In this document: positions 5,533 through 12,282 of the stretch, piece after piece
Position numbering within the stretch: position 1 is the stretch's first letter
Layout: every line of letters starts with the position of its first letter
From: a virus
Virus record (IMG/VR): IMGVR_UViG_3300030450_003597
Span: 1-52,299 of that record
DNA: 52,299 bases
Direction: 5' to 3' (one strand)
Translations under genes and position numbers: made by a program
The notes under the pieces: model-generated
The model's input: only the letters and a program-made list of their open reading frames with translations
Database searches by the model: none
Told to the model about the DNA's origin: nothing

Positions 5533-6199
5533 TACACGCTCTAGTGGATTAATAGATAGTCTTAATAAGCATTCTTTTCATATACTGGGCTGTGGAGCTA
5601 TAGGTAGCTCTGCAGCTACCCAGTTATGTAGAATGGGAGCAGAAAACTTCTCTTTATATGATATGGATAAAGTAGAAACACCAAATATAGGTGTATCTCA
5701 ATATAATCAATGTCATATTGGAATGAATAAGACATCTGCTTTAAAGCAACTATTAATTGATATTAATCATGAAATAGATGTAACTGAACATTTTGGTTTA
5801 TTTAGCAATTATTATTGGAATAGTAATAATGATATTATCATATTAGGATTTGATAGTATGAAATCAAGACTAGAATCAATGGAAATATGTTTAGCTAAAA
5901 GACCAAATTGGCATGAAAGCAAGCCTTTAATGGTAATTGATGGGAGGATGGGAGCCGAGCATTATCAACAGTATACCTTTTTATCTCCTTCTATAGATAA
6001 ATATAAAAAAACATGGTATTCTGATGATGAAGGAAGCTCTGAACCATGCAACATGAAAGCAACAAGCTATTGCTCTAATATGAGTGGAAGTTTTATAGCA
6101 AATACCGTTCGTAAAGTGCTAACTAAGCAACCTTATGAAGCCGCTTTGTCATTTAATTTTCCTACTACAATATTAGAGAAAAAGACCTTGTATAAATAG
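5516..6199 (+). CDS. ThiF/E1-like Ubl-activating enzyme (227 aa)
   Basis: The nucleotide-binding loop GCGAIG (25-30), the Asp pair DMD (49-51) with Asn57 in place of the usual 'DxDxVexsN', Lys72 and Asp113 match the ThiF/MoeB/E1 adenylation core. RMGAE (144-148) and PCNMKATSYC with Cys178 and Cys186 lie where candidate thioester or metal Cys are found in small prokaryotic E1s. The enzyme would adenylate the GG end of the Ubl. An in-frame ATG lies 17 codons upstream (5465), but 5516 is preceded by GGGGAGG, so I use it. It is short for an E1 and consists of little more than the adenylation domain. The stop codon lies inside the 5' arm of the element at 6194-6285. Confidence 0.87.
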   Translation: MATYINTRSSGLIDSLNKHSFHILGCGAIGSSAATQLCRMGAENFSLYDMDKVETPNIGVSQYNQCHIGMNKTSALKQLLIDINHEIDVTEHFGLFSNYYWNSNNDIIILGFDSMKSRLESMEICLAKRPNWHESKPLMVIDGRMGAEHYQQYTFLSPSIDKYKKTWYSDDEGSSEPCNMKATSYCSNMSGSFIANTVRKVLTKQPYEAALSFNFPTTILEKKTLYK

Positions 6200-6285
6200 C
6201 TGGAATGTTGTAATATAATGGGCTGGATAAAATAAGCAAGTTATGGATGTAATAAACTGCAGGTCTTGCTTATTCCAGCCTATTT
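6194..6285 (+). ncRNA. Structured element 9 with alternative pairings
   Basis: A closing helix of 12 bp with one bulge joins 6194-6205 to 6273-6285. A competing helix of 16 bp with a 4-base bulge joins 6221-6240 to 6265-6280 (GGCTGGA ... ATAAGCAAG with CTTGCTTAT-TCCAGCC). The two share the 3' strand TTCCAGCC and cannot both form fully, an arrangement typical of switching leaders or attenuators. It lies between the Ubl cassette and the Sak4-like gene, so it could set their relative expression. No T-tract follows. Confidence 0.5.
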
Positions 6286-6308
6286 CACTTTAACATAGGG
6301 AGAATGAA

Positions 6309-6980
6309 ATGGCATTAAAAAAAGTCAAAAGAAAAGCTGTCTCCAATAATCCTAAAACGATGTTATTATATGGAGCTCCAAAAGTAGGAAAAACTACTGC
6401 ATTAAGCAAATTAGATGATTGTCTAATTATTGATACAGAAGGTGGAGCAAATATGATTGAAGGATATGTAGAGTCAGTAAAAGATAGAGCTGAATTAATA
6501 ACGCTCTTAAAAGAAGCACAAGACGGTCATGAATTTAAATATGTAGCTATAGATACTATAGATAGAGTAGCTACATGGGCAGATAAGGCTGTTTGTGAAG
6601 AAGAAGGTGTATCAGCAGTGCAAGACTTACCTTTTGGAAAAGGTTTTGGTCTTGTAAGAGAAAAAGTATTAAATACTATACATTTTCTTAAAGAAATATT
6701 TCCTCATGTGATAATAATCGGACATAGGAAATGGGCTAGAGCAATAGTAGATGGTAAAGCTATGGTTGAACCAGAAAGCTTAGATTTAACAGGAAAGTTA
6801 AAGAATATGCTGATGGCAGATTGTGATGCTATAGGTTACGTTTATAGAGATGAAGAGAAAAAGAAGTTAATGGTATCTTTTCAAGCAAATGAAGCCCTTG
6901 AAGCAGGAAGTAGAAGTCCTCATTTGAGAGGCAAAGAAATCGAATTAAACTGGAAGCTAATATATAAAGGAGATAAATAA
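6309..6980 (+). CDS. Sak4-like AAA ATPase, phage recombination protein
   Basis: The RecA-like core is clear: Walker A GAPKVGKTT (22-30), IDTEGG (41-46) and a Walker B YVAIDTID ending near Asp82, then 'VIIIGH' as a sensor-like strand near 155. Length (223 aa) and motif layout match the AAA_24/Sak4 group of phage proteins, which assist single-strand annealing or recombination near replication genes. GGGAG precedes the ATG. It overlaps the next gene by one base and is followed by primase-helicase, which fits a replication-recombination module. Confidence 0.8.
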   Translation: MALKKVKRKAVSNNPKTMLLYGAPKVGKTTALSKLDDCLIIDTEGGANMIEGYVESVKDRAELITLLKEAQDGHEFKYVAIDTIDRVATWADKAVCEEEGVSAVQDLPFGKGFGLVREKVLNTIHFLKEIFPHVIIIGHRKWARAIVDGKAMVEPESLDLTGKLKNMLMADCDAIGYVYRDEEKKKLMVSFQANEALEAGSRSPHLRGKEIELNWKLIYKGDK

Positions 6981-7573
6981 TGGCGATATTTAAACCAGAG
7001 GTAAAATCAAGTCCAACTAATTTCTTAGGATTATGTAAATTTGGTATACTTGAATTTAGAGATAGGTCATCTGAATTTGACTGGGCTGACATTTTCATAG
7101 AAGTCTTAGTAAAACAAGAAGGAAGTGAATATGACAGAACTATTCAAATAAAAGGCTCTTTAGATAAAGAAAATGGAAAGATTGTAGGAGGAGCTGTACT
7201 AAAAAGAATGTATCATACCTTTGAACAATTAGGTTGCGATGCAGGTATAAACATAGATGGAGGATGGGAAGATTCAGATGGAACTGAAATTAAAGATATT
7301 GCAAAATATTTAAATGATAAATTTGTAATAGCTAATGGAAAATCAGAACCAGATATGCATTATTTAGGTTATTTCTACAGAGAGAAACCTAAAGTACCAG
7401 GTGCGAAAGCTTATACAAGAGCTTTTGCTAAGTTCTATAAAAATGAAAATGATAGTGCCAATAAACTTCAAAATGATGTTGATTGGATGAAATCAAAAGG
7501 CTATCTAAAAGAAATGACAGATGAAGTTGAATCTAAAACTGAAATGTCAGGGAGTGGTTTAGATAATCTATGA
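6980..7573 (+). CDS. Probable partner of the Sak4-like ATPase, SSB-like (197 aa)
   Basis: The gene is locked between the ATPase and primase-helicase genes by 1- and 4-base overlaps. The product has a beta-rich first half with Trp/Phe/Tyr residues (DWADIFIEVLVKQE) and a low-complexity, acidic C terminus ending in GSGLDNL. An acidic tail after a beta-rich domain is the usual build of phage single-strand-binding proteins, and Sak4-type genes are often next to one. No diagnostic motif is seen, so the SSB reading is an inference from position and architecture. Confidence 0.45.
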   Translation: MAIFKPEVKSSPTNFLGLCKFGILEFRDRSSEFDWADIFIEVLVKQEGSEYDRTIQIKGSLDKENGKIVGGAVLKRMYHTFEQLGCDAGINIDGGWEDSDGTEIKDIAKYLNDKFVIANGKSEPDMHYLGYFYREKPKVPGAKAYTRAFAKFYKNENDSANKLQNDVDWMKSKGYLKEMTDEVESKTEMSGSGLDNL

Positions 7574-9327
7574 AATACCTGGAGATAGCTAGAGCTACAC
7601 CTATCAATAGGGGTATTATGATACCAAAAGGGAAACTTATTAATTATATTAGTAAGGAACCTTTATATCGCTCTGTTTACTTATATGATGAAGAAGCTTT
7701 AGATTATGTAAGAAAAAATGGAACATTGAAGAATTACTTTGGTGTTAGATATATCGATAAAATACCTATAGATATTGATAAAGGTGATAATAGTGACGAA
7801 AGAACTCTAGACATCTTAAGAAGTGTTATTTTAGAGCTAGAGGAGGCGGACATCGAATGTGGGAGCTTTCAGTCTTACTTCTCTGGCTCTGGATACCATT
7901 TATTGCTATCAGGAGATTTATTTAACTTCAAACCTAGTAATGATTTACCCTTTATTGTTAAGCAAACATTAAAGAAATTAATACCTCATTTAGATTCAAG
8001 TATTTATATGAGAACTGGTATTTATAGAGTACAACATACTACTAATCAAAAAACTGGTTTATATAAAATACCTTTATATAGAGATGAGGTGATGAATTTA
8101 GATGCTAACGATATAATTGAAATGGCTAAAAATAATAGAAGCGATTTTAAATATCATAGCCTTTCAGGTAATGGAGAGCTAGAAAATTCTATAGTAGAAG
8201 ATATTCCTGATGTAAAAGTACTTGGTAAAGTATCAGAACCAAACAAAGTTGTACCTTGTATTCAATCTATGTTAAATAAAGGAGCGAATGAAGGAAGTAG
8301 GCATATTACAGCAATGAGAATAATAAGCTATTTTAAAAGAAATGGTTTACCTAGTCATTATGCTAAAGTATGCATGCTACATTGGAATGCTAAAAGCATG
8401 AATGAACAGCAAGTTATGGAGATGGTAGAGAATGTATATAATAGAAATTATCAATATGGATGTAAAGATTCAATTATGTCAGAACATTGTAAAACTCAAT
8501 GTATACATTTTAAAAGAAAAGACTATTTAGTAGATATAAAATCTTCAGATGAAATGCAAAGTGAATTACATGAAAGATTAACTACCGATTTTAGTGGAAA
8601 AACTATAGACCTAGGTAGGGCATTAGGAATAGAAAAAGAATCGGTTATATATCCAGGTGAGTTAGTAACTATATTTGGGCCAACAGGCTCTAATAAGACT
8701 ACTTTTGCTCAAAACTTAGCATTAGGAGTAGACTTTGTTAATGATAAAATTAATAAAAATTGGCAAATTCCTACATTATTTCTAAGCTTAGAGTTATCAT
8801 CATGGTATATGCATAGAAGGCATTTACAAATAGTATCAGGAAGAACTAAAGATGAAGTGAATAATAATTATTCAGGTCTTTATAATAGTAATAAAGATAA
8901 ACTAGAGCATGTCGTTGTTCAAACAATATCTCCTACTTTAGATAAAATATCTGAAAAAGTAAGAGAATTACAACCAGCTTTGGTAATTGTAGATTATATT
9001 GATTTAGTAGAAACTCCAATGTCGTATAGAGGAGAATACGAGAAAATCAAATATATATCTCATGGATTATCAAATATGGCAGTTAATAACGATATGATAG
9101 TAATACAAATATCGCAAGTAAGCAGAGAATATAGTCGAAATGAAGTGCTCGACCTATATGCAGGAAAAGGGTCTGGAGCAATAGAAAATGCGTCTAGAAA
9201 AGTAATTGGATTAAATGGTCAATCTGATTCCAAAACTAGAGCTGTTAAACTATTTAAAAACACAGATGGAGAGTTATTTGACACAGAAGTTGAATGGACT
9301 CCATCATTCAGATTAAGGAGGTTGTAA
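7570..9327 (+). CDS. Primase-helicase fusion (585 aa)
   Basis: The N-terminal domain has primase-polymerase (AEP/PrimPol) features: IDID (67-70) as metal-binding acids, SGSGYH (105-110), and a basic stretch near 148-165. A Cys group (C298, C307, C311) marks a possible metal-binding linker. The C-terminal half is a DnaB-type RecA helicase with Walker A GPTGSNKT (370-377), LSLELS, Walker B VIVDYID (around Asp475) and IQISQVSR. The order primase-linker-helicase parallels T7 gp4 in design although the primase type differs. It would unwind and prime phage DNA for a host polymerase, as no phage polymerase is seen here. Confidence 0.83.
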   Translation: MKYLEIARATPINRGIMIPKGKLINYISKEPLYRSVYLYDEEALDYVRKNGTLKNYFGVRYIDKIPIDIDKGDNSDERTLDILRSVILELEEADIECGSFQSYFSGSGYHLLLSGDLFNFKPSNDLPFIVKQTLKKLIPHLDSSIYMRTGIYRVQHTTNQKTGLYKIPLYRDEVMNLDANDIIEMAKNNRSDFKYHSLSGNGELENSIVEDIPDVKVLGKVSEPNKVVPCIQSMLNKGANEGSRHITAMRIISYFKRNGLPSHYAKVCMLHWNAKSMNEQQVMEMVENVYNRNYQYGCKDSIMSEHCKTQCIHFKRKDYLVDIKSSDEMQSELHERLTTDFSGKTIDLGRALGIEKESVIYPGELVTIFGPTGSNKTTFAQNLALGVDFVNDKINKNWQIPTLFLSLELSSWYMHRRHLQIVSGRTKDEVNNNYSGLYNSNKDKLEHVVVQTISPTLDKISEKVRELQPALVIVDYIDLVETPMSYRGEYEKIKYISHGLSNMAVNNDMIVIQISQVSREYSRNEVLDLYAGKGSGAIENASRKVIGLNGQSDSKTRAVKLFKNTDGELFDTEVEWTPSFRLRRL

Positions 9328-9542
9328 TGAAAGGTTGGTTCCTAAATATAGCTTTGCTTGAAGATAGATTTATTCTTATATTATTTAACTTATTAAAAAT
9401 AGGAATAATAAGAACTAACTCTGAAGGTTTTAATGGTATTAGTATAGTCTTAGGATTATATAAATTAGAACTTCAGATTAATCTATCATTGGTAAATGAT
9501 ATTAAAATAAAGTATAAAGATTATGAAGCAGGAAGAGCATAA
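9327..9542 (+). CDS. Small hypothetical protein (71 aa)
   Basis: It starts at the ATG overlapping the helicase stop (TAATG) with AAGGAGG ahead. The frame is open further upstream but only as a shadow of the helicase. The product is strongly hydrophobic in its first half (WFLNIALLEDRFILILFNLL) and could be membrane-associated. The second half has alternating Leu/Ile/Lys. No family is recognised. It overlaps the HNH frame by 20 bases. Confidence 0.55.
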   Translation: MKGWFLNIALLEDRFILILFNLLKIGIIRTNSEGFNGISIVLGLYKLELQINLSLVNDIKIKYKDYEAGRA

Positions 9543-10029
9543 AAAAAAGAAATACTACAGACCTAAAAGGGGACGAAAGTCCCCTAATAGGTTAACTGTA
9601 TGGGAAATGAAATTTAGCAAAAAACTTAAGAAAAATCATGGTACATTTGCTAAAAAGACTTTCCATAGATTGATGAAAAAGTCATCAACATTAAGGTCGA
9701 CATTAAAAAGAAGAAGTAGAGAATATGAAGTTGAATTTAATATATCTTTGGAAGAGGTTCGAGAATTATTATATAGAGTTTATGGCAAAAAATGTGGTTA
9801 TTGCGATTGTAAACTTCTTGTTAGTAATATGGCATGTGACCATATTATTCCTCTCAGCCTGGGCGGTAATTCTACTCCTGAAAATCTTCAAATGATTTGT
9901 GGGAGATGCAATACAAGAAAAGGGCCTTTAACAGATAGAAATTTTAGAAAAGTATTAAAATGGCTTGATAGACAAAATGGTGAATTAAAAAGATATGTTT
10001 TAAGGAAGTTATCAAGTAGAGATTTTTAA
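9523..10029 (+). CDS. HNH endonuclease
   Basis: The C-terminal half is a typical zinc-stabilised HNH domain: Cys91/Cys94 and Cys126/Cys129 as zinc ligands, DHIIPLSLGG (106-115) carrying the first catalytic His107, and NLQMICGRCN (121-130). The first 70 residues are very basic, suited to DNA binding. It may be a free-standing homing-type nuclease or a packaging/nicking enzyme. Start choice is uncertain: 9523 has a weak ribosome site and the first codons contain a GNRA hairpin (9562-9591). ATG 9608 is an alternative. Confidence 0.85.
   Translation: MKQEEHKKKKYYRPKRGRKSPNRLTVWEMKFSKKLKKNHGTFAKKTFHRLMKKSSTLRSTLKRRSREYEVEFNISLEEVRELLYRVYGKKCGYCDCKLLVSNMACDHIIPLSLGGNSTPENLQMICGRCNTRKGPLTDRNFRKVLKWLDRQNGELKRYVLRKLSSRDF
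9562..9591 (+). other. GAAA-tetraloop hairpin in the 5' part of the HNH gene
   Basis: AGGGGAC-GAAA-GTCCCCT (9568-9585) is a perfect 7-bp stem with a GNRA loop. CCTA/TAGG (9562-9565 with 9588-9591) continue pairing across small internal loops. It is G+C-rich compared with its surroundings. It may regulate HNH translation or show that the HNH gene really starts downstream. Confidence 0.5.
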
Positions 10030-10035
10030 TAGCAA

Positions 10036-10142
10036 ATGAGAGCACGATGGTAGCTGGTGCACTGTAAAGAAAATAGCTAACGCGGTCAAAGAGAGTGAAT
10101 TTCAATTACTCATCATTGTTGGTTTACTCTCTAAGCTCTCAT
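10036..10142 (+). ncRNA. Stem-closed structured element 10 (three-way)
   Basis: ATGAGAGC (10036-10043) pairs with GCTCTCAT (10135-10142). Inside are TAGCT/AGCTA (10051-10055 with 10075-10079) and AGAGAGT/ACTCTCT (10090-10096 with 10126-10132), giving a three-way junction. No ORF is seen. It begins 6 bases after the HNH stop and is followed 7 bases later by another such element. Confidence 0.5.
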
Positions 10143-10149
10143 ATAATTA

Positions 10150-10223
10150 GGGGTAAGTACGTGTTTTTTATAACTAATGTCAAGATTAAGTTTAGAAACG
10201 TAATGTCAATTATTACTTACCCC
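10150..10223 (+). ncRNA. Stem-closed structured element 11
   Basis: GGGGTAAGTA (10150-10159) and TACTTACCCC (10214-10223) form a perfect 10-bp closing stem. The AT-rich interior holds a direct repeat TAATGTCAA (10175-10183 and 10201-10209). It ends 8 bases before the ribosome site of the next gene, so it could influence its translation. There is no T-run after the stem. Confidence 0.5.
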
Positions 10224-10240
10224 GAAGAATTGGAGGAAAT

Positions 10241-10390
10241 ATGAAGAAAATGAGCGAAGAAAAAAAGAAAAGAATGTTAGACTGGATTAAAAAACATCCT
10301 CAAAAAAATAAAGGTAGAAATAAAAAACCAGCTATGACAAATTCATATGGAAATGTTTTATTTTCATATAAAAGTAGGAGAAAAAAATGA
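10241..10390 (+). CDS. Small basic protein (49 aa)
   Basis: TGGAGGAAAT precedes the ATG. The product is Lys-rich (MKKMSEEKKKRMLDWIKKHP) and helical in its first half, with a Ser/Tyr/Arg tail. Its stop overlaps the next start (ATGA at 10387-10390), so the two genes are translationally coupled. Function not recognised. Confidence 0.55.
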   Translation: MKKMSEEKKKRMLDWIKKHPQKNKGRNKKPAMTNSYGNVLFSYKSRRKK

Positions 10391-10581
10391 AAACTAAGTA
10401 TAGAACATACTTTAAATGGAAGTTTCATCCTAAGTATAATATTGAAATAAGATGTACTAAGGAAAACTATGTTTTTATGTATTGTAATAAATCTGTAAAA
10501 GATTTTGATAGGAAAGCTAAAAGAATTTATAGCAAAACTATTAGAAATCTAATAAAAAGAGTATCTAATGCCATCTCCTGA
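10387..10581 (+). CDS. Small basic hypothetical protein (64 aa)
   Basis: It begins in the ATGA overlap with the preceding gene, with AGTAGGAG upstream. The product is rich in Lys, Arg, Tyr and Phe with a short beta-like first half (FKWKFHPKYNIEIRC) and a basic helix at the end. No named family. It overlaps the following zinc-ribbon gene by 14 bases. Confidence 0.55.
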   Translation: MKTKYRTYFKWKFHPKYNIEIRCTKENYVFMYCNKSVKDFDRKAKRIYSKTIRNLIKRVSNAIS

Positions 10582-10789
10582 TTTTTGCTTAGAATGTGAT
10601 AAACCAAGTAAAATATTAGATTGGCGGTATTTATGCAATGAATGTGCAGAAAAGGAGGATGAATATGAGTTCGAAAAAGAAATGTACATTTGTAAAAATG
10701 GGAACAAAGAAACATCAATTAAAGGGAAAAAGAACAACTTCAAAATCATTGGAGAAAATAACAAAAGACAAAAAAAGGAGACTGAATGA
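10568..10789 (+). CDS. Small zinc-ribbon protein (73 aa)
   Basis: CLEC (residues 7-10) and CNEC (23-26) make a compact zinc ribbon in the first 30 residues. The remainder is Lys/Glu/Asn-rich and probably unstructured. The ribosome site is weak, consistent with coupling to the gene it overlaps. Its 3' half is overlapped in another frame by an ORF with a very strong ribosome site (10665-10811), so the C-terminal extent is less certain than the Cys part. Confidence 0.55.
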   Translation: MPSPDFCLECDKPSKILDWRYLCNECAEKEDEYEFEKEMYICKNGNKETSIKGKKNNFKIIGENNKRQKKETE

Positions 10790-10811
10790 GTGGCAGAAAT
10801 GGTGGAGTTAA
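10665..10811 (+). CDS. Overlapping small basic ORF (48 aa)
   Basis: AAGGAGGATGAAT precedes the ATG, one of the best ribosome sites in the region. The reading frame differs from that of the zinc-ribbon gene it overlaps. The product is Lys-rich (MSSKKKCTFVKMGTKKHQLK) and ends NEWQKWWS. It also overlaps the start of the nuclease-like gene by 26 bases. Either this is a genuinely overlapping gene or the ribosome site is a coincidence of coding sequence. Confidence 0.4.
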   Translation: MSSKKKCTFVKMGTKKHQLKGKRTTSKSLEKITKDKKRRLNEWQKWWS

Positions 10812-11211
10812 TAATTTTACTGAAAAGTGGAATAAAGACTATACATCTAAATTTGATATTGATTTAAAGTTTGGTGAAGAGTTTGAATATAGTTTAGCTA
10901 GAATACTATCTATAGGCAAAGTAGAAGTAAAAACCGAACGAGACCAATGGAAAAAAACAGGGAACATAGCTATAGAGCTAATGAACGAAGGCAATAAAAG
11001 TGGTTTAGCTACAACAGAAGCTGAATGGTGGGCTCAAATACTCACTTTAAAGGGGAAAATTCAAAGTGTAGTACTTCTCCCCGTAAAAGTCCTAAAAAGA
11101 CGATTAAAACGCCTTGTAGTTGAAAATAAAGCTAAGATAGTAATGGGAGGTGATAACAATTCAAGTGAATTAGTATTAGTTCCTATCAAGGAAATACATG
11201 GTAGCTTTTAA
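10786..11211 (+). CDS. PD-(D/E)XK-like nuclease (141 aa)
   Basis: An acidic helix (FGEEFEYSLARIL, 29-41) is followed by VEVK (46-49) with Lys49 as the metal-site lysine, TGNIAIEL (58-65), and SGLATTEAEWW (72-82). This order resembles small phage proteins of the restriction-endonuclease fold, in which the E...EVK acids bind metal. AAAAAGGAG precedes the ATG. It might act as a Holliday-junction or DNA-repair nuclease alongside the Sak4-like protein, an inference from family style and neighbours only. Confidence 0.6.
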   Translation: MSGRNGGVNNFTEKWNKDYTSKFDIDLKFGEEFEYSLARILSIGKVEVKTERDQWKKTGNIAIELMNEGNKSGLATTEAEWWAQILTLKGKIQSVVLLPVKVLKRRLKRLVVENKAKIVMGGDNNSSELVLVPIKEIHGSF

Positions 11212-11413
11212 AAGAAATAAAAAATACTGTTCCGTGTTAACAGAGCTTAAAGAAGGTTATTGGGTAGATAGTTGCCCCTTATTCGTGTGCGGAGATAAGG
11301 GGCTCTTCCCAGTCTTTAAGACAGGAGGGCCAACAGGAAGGTTTCCTAAAAACCATCAGGAGTTAATCCTGAAGAATATAGGAGGCAAAGATGAACTTGA
11401 AAACAGAATATGA
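11198..11413 (+). CDS. Doubtful small ORF over a hairpin-rich, G+C-rich stretch (71 aa)
   Basis: The frame starts 14 bases inside the previous gene after AAGGAAA. Its product has no clear secondary structure and contains GGPTGRF and scattered Cys. The DNA is unusually G+C-rich for this genome and full of inverted repeats (see 11274-11303), so the stretch may instead be a structured RNA with an accidental reading frame. Both readings are kept. Confidence 0.35.
   Translation: MVAFKRNKKYCSVLTELKEGYWVDSCPLFVCGDKGLFPVFKTGGPTGRFPKNHQELILKNIGGKDELENRI
11274..11303 (+). ncRNA. Stable hairpin within a candidate structured RNA
   Basis: GCCCCTTAT (11274-11282) pairs perfectly with ATAAGGGGC (11295-11303), a 9-bp stem with a 12-base loop. 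Nearby shorter hairpins include CTGTT/AACAG around 11228-11244 and the palindrome GTCTTTAAGAC near 11312. Together they suggest a folded RNA spanning roughly 11220-11390. Confidence 0.4.
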
Positions 11414-11528
11414 TAAAAGGAGGCATCTTCAGAAGCAGTTAGATTTAGCTTTAGAAGAAATAGCATTTTTAAGAAGGGAGTTAGAGCTATGTCTAGAAAA
11501 GACTATGAAGCAATCTCAAAAATCATAG
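11391..11528 (+). CDS. Small coiled-coil protein (45 aa)
   Basis: TAGGAGGCAAAG precedes the ATG. The product, beginning MNLKTEYDKRRHLQKQLDLA, is a single charged helix with heptad Leu/Ile spacing, likely a short coiled coil. It overlaps the next gene by 40 bases in another frame. Function unknown. Confidence 0.45.
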   Translation: MNLKTEYDKRRHLQKQLDLALEEIAFLRRELELCLEKTMKQSQKS

Positions 11529-11788
11529 AAGAGGTAGTTGGTAAAGACACATTAACTGGTGTTAAGCTTTTAGAAGGAATAAAGTTCTATATCGATAATA
11601 GAGTTGAAGAGATTAAAATCATAAGGGATGATAATACGATAAGAACTACAAAAAGCGATATAGTATCAGCATATAAAAAAGAAGCAGATAATGCTATGAA
11701 AAGATATACTGAGAAGCTAATAAAAGAGAATGAAAAATACAAAAAAAGAAAAAAGCCAGTCAAAGAGACTTGTTCAGTTACTGGCTGA
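11489..11788 (+). CDS. Helical hypothetical protein (99 aa)
   Basis: GGGAG lies upstream of the ATG. The product is predicted mostly helical, with an N-terminal globular part (about 1-50, SKIIEEVVGKDTLTGVKLLE) and a highly basic helical tail (70-95). No recognised family. It overlaps its neighbours at both ends, as is usual in this compact stretch from 11391 to 12687. Confidence 0.55.
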   Translation: MSRKDYEAISKIIEEVVGKDTLTGVKLLEGIKFYIDNRVEEIKIIRDDNTIRTTKSDIVSAYKKEADNAMKRYTEKLIKENEKYKKRKKPVKETCSVTG

Positions 11789-12005
11789 GAATAAATACTC
11801 TAAGTGCACAGTTTGTGGAACTACTAAAATGCAGGCGATATATAGGTTTAGACATCAACAATTTGTTCCAAGGTATGAACCTCCAATATTAGAACCTGTA
11901 TGTAGAAAGTGCGTTTATAAAGAATGTTTTGGAACAAAGAACTATAAAAAAGAAATGAAGGAAAGGAGCCTAGATGGCAAAGTTCAAAAAGAAACCTACT
12001 ATTAA
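11730..12005 (+). CDS. Zinc-finger protein (91 aa)
   Basis: CTVC (26-29) and CRKC followed by YKEC (58-65) form a likely zinc site of the treble-clef type; the first 20 residues are basic. This build is often found in small HNH-less DNA- or RNA-binding phage proteins. It overlaps the genes on both sides and lacks a strong ribosome site, so the start is uncertain: the first 20 codons largely shadow the previous gene. Confidence 0.5.
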   Translation: MKNTKKEKSQSKRLVQLLAENKYSKCTVCGTTKMQAIYRFRHQQFVPRYEPPILEPVCRKCVYKECFGTKNYKKEMKERSLDGKVQKETYY

Positions 12006-12282
12006 AGAGGTATCTGAGTTACTAATACAAGTTAACAAAAAAGTTGACGATTTGTTTCATATAGTTAGAGATTTAGACAATTTATTTGGTTTATATGTAA
12101 GAATGAATAAAGATGTTGATAATTTCAATAAGTATGTAGAAGCAAAAGTTGAAGAAGTAAGAAAGAAAAGGGAGAAAGCGAATGACTCAAAAGAAAATGG
12201 AAATCCTGATACAGAAAATATTCAAGCAGATACAGTTAATGAGGGAAGCAGGGCAGAAGGAGTACGCGAGAAAGCAGAATAA
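11974..12282 (+). CDS. Helical coiled-coil protein (102 aa)
   Basis: AAAGGAG precedes the ATG. Residues 10-75 form a long helix with regular hydrophobic spacing (VSELLIQVNKKVDDLFHIVR). The last 30 residues are acidic and Asn/Glu-rich, probably unstructured, and overlap the next gene. No known family. Confidence 0.55.
   Translation: MAKFKKKPTIKEVSELLIQVNKKVDDLFHIVRDLDNLFGLYVRMNKDVDNFNKYVEAKVEEVRKKREKANDSKENGNPDTENIQADTVNEGSRAEGVREKAE

Noticed and set aside
9500-10230. Group I intron around the HNH gene
   Set aside because: No split gene on either side and no recognisable intron core; the flanking genes are intact.
11041-11090. Interrupted stem (ACTTT...GGGGA / TCCCC...AAAGT) inside the nuclease-like gene
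   Set aside because: It lies in well-supported coding sequence with a 3x3 internal loop. It may be chance, so it is not listed as a feature.
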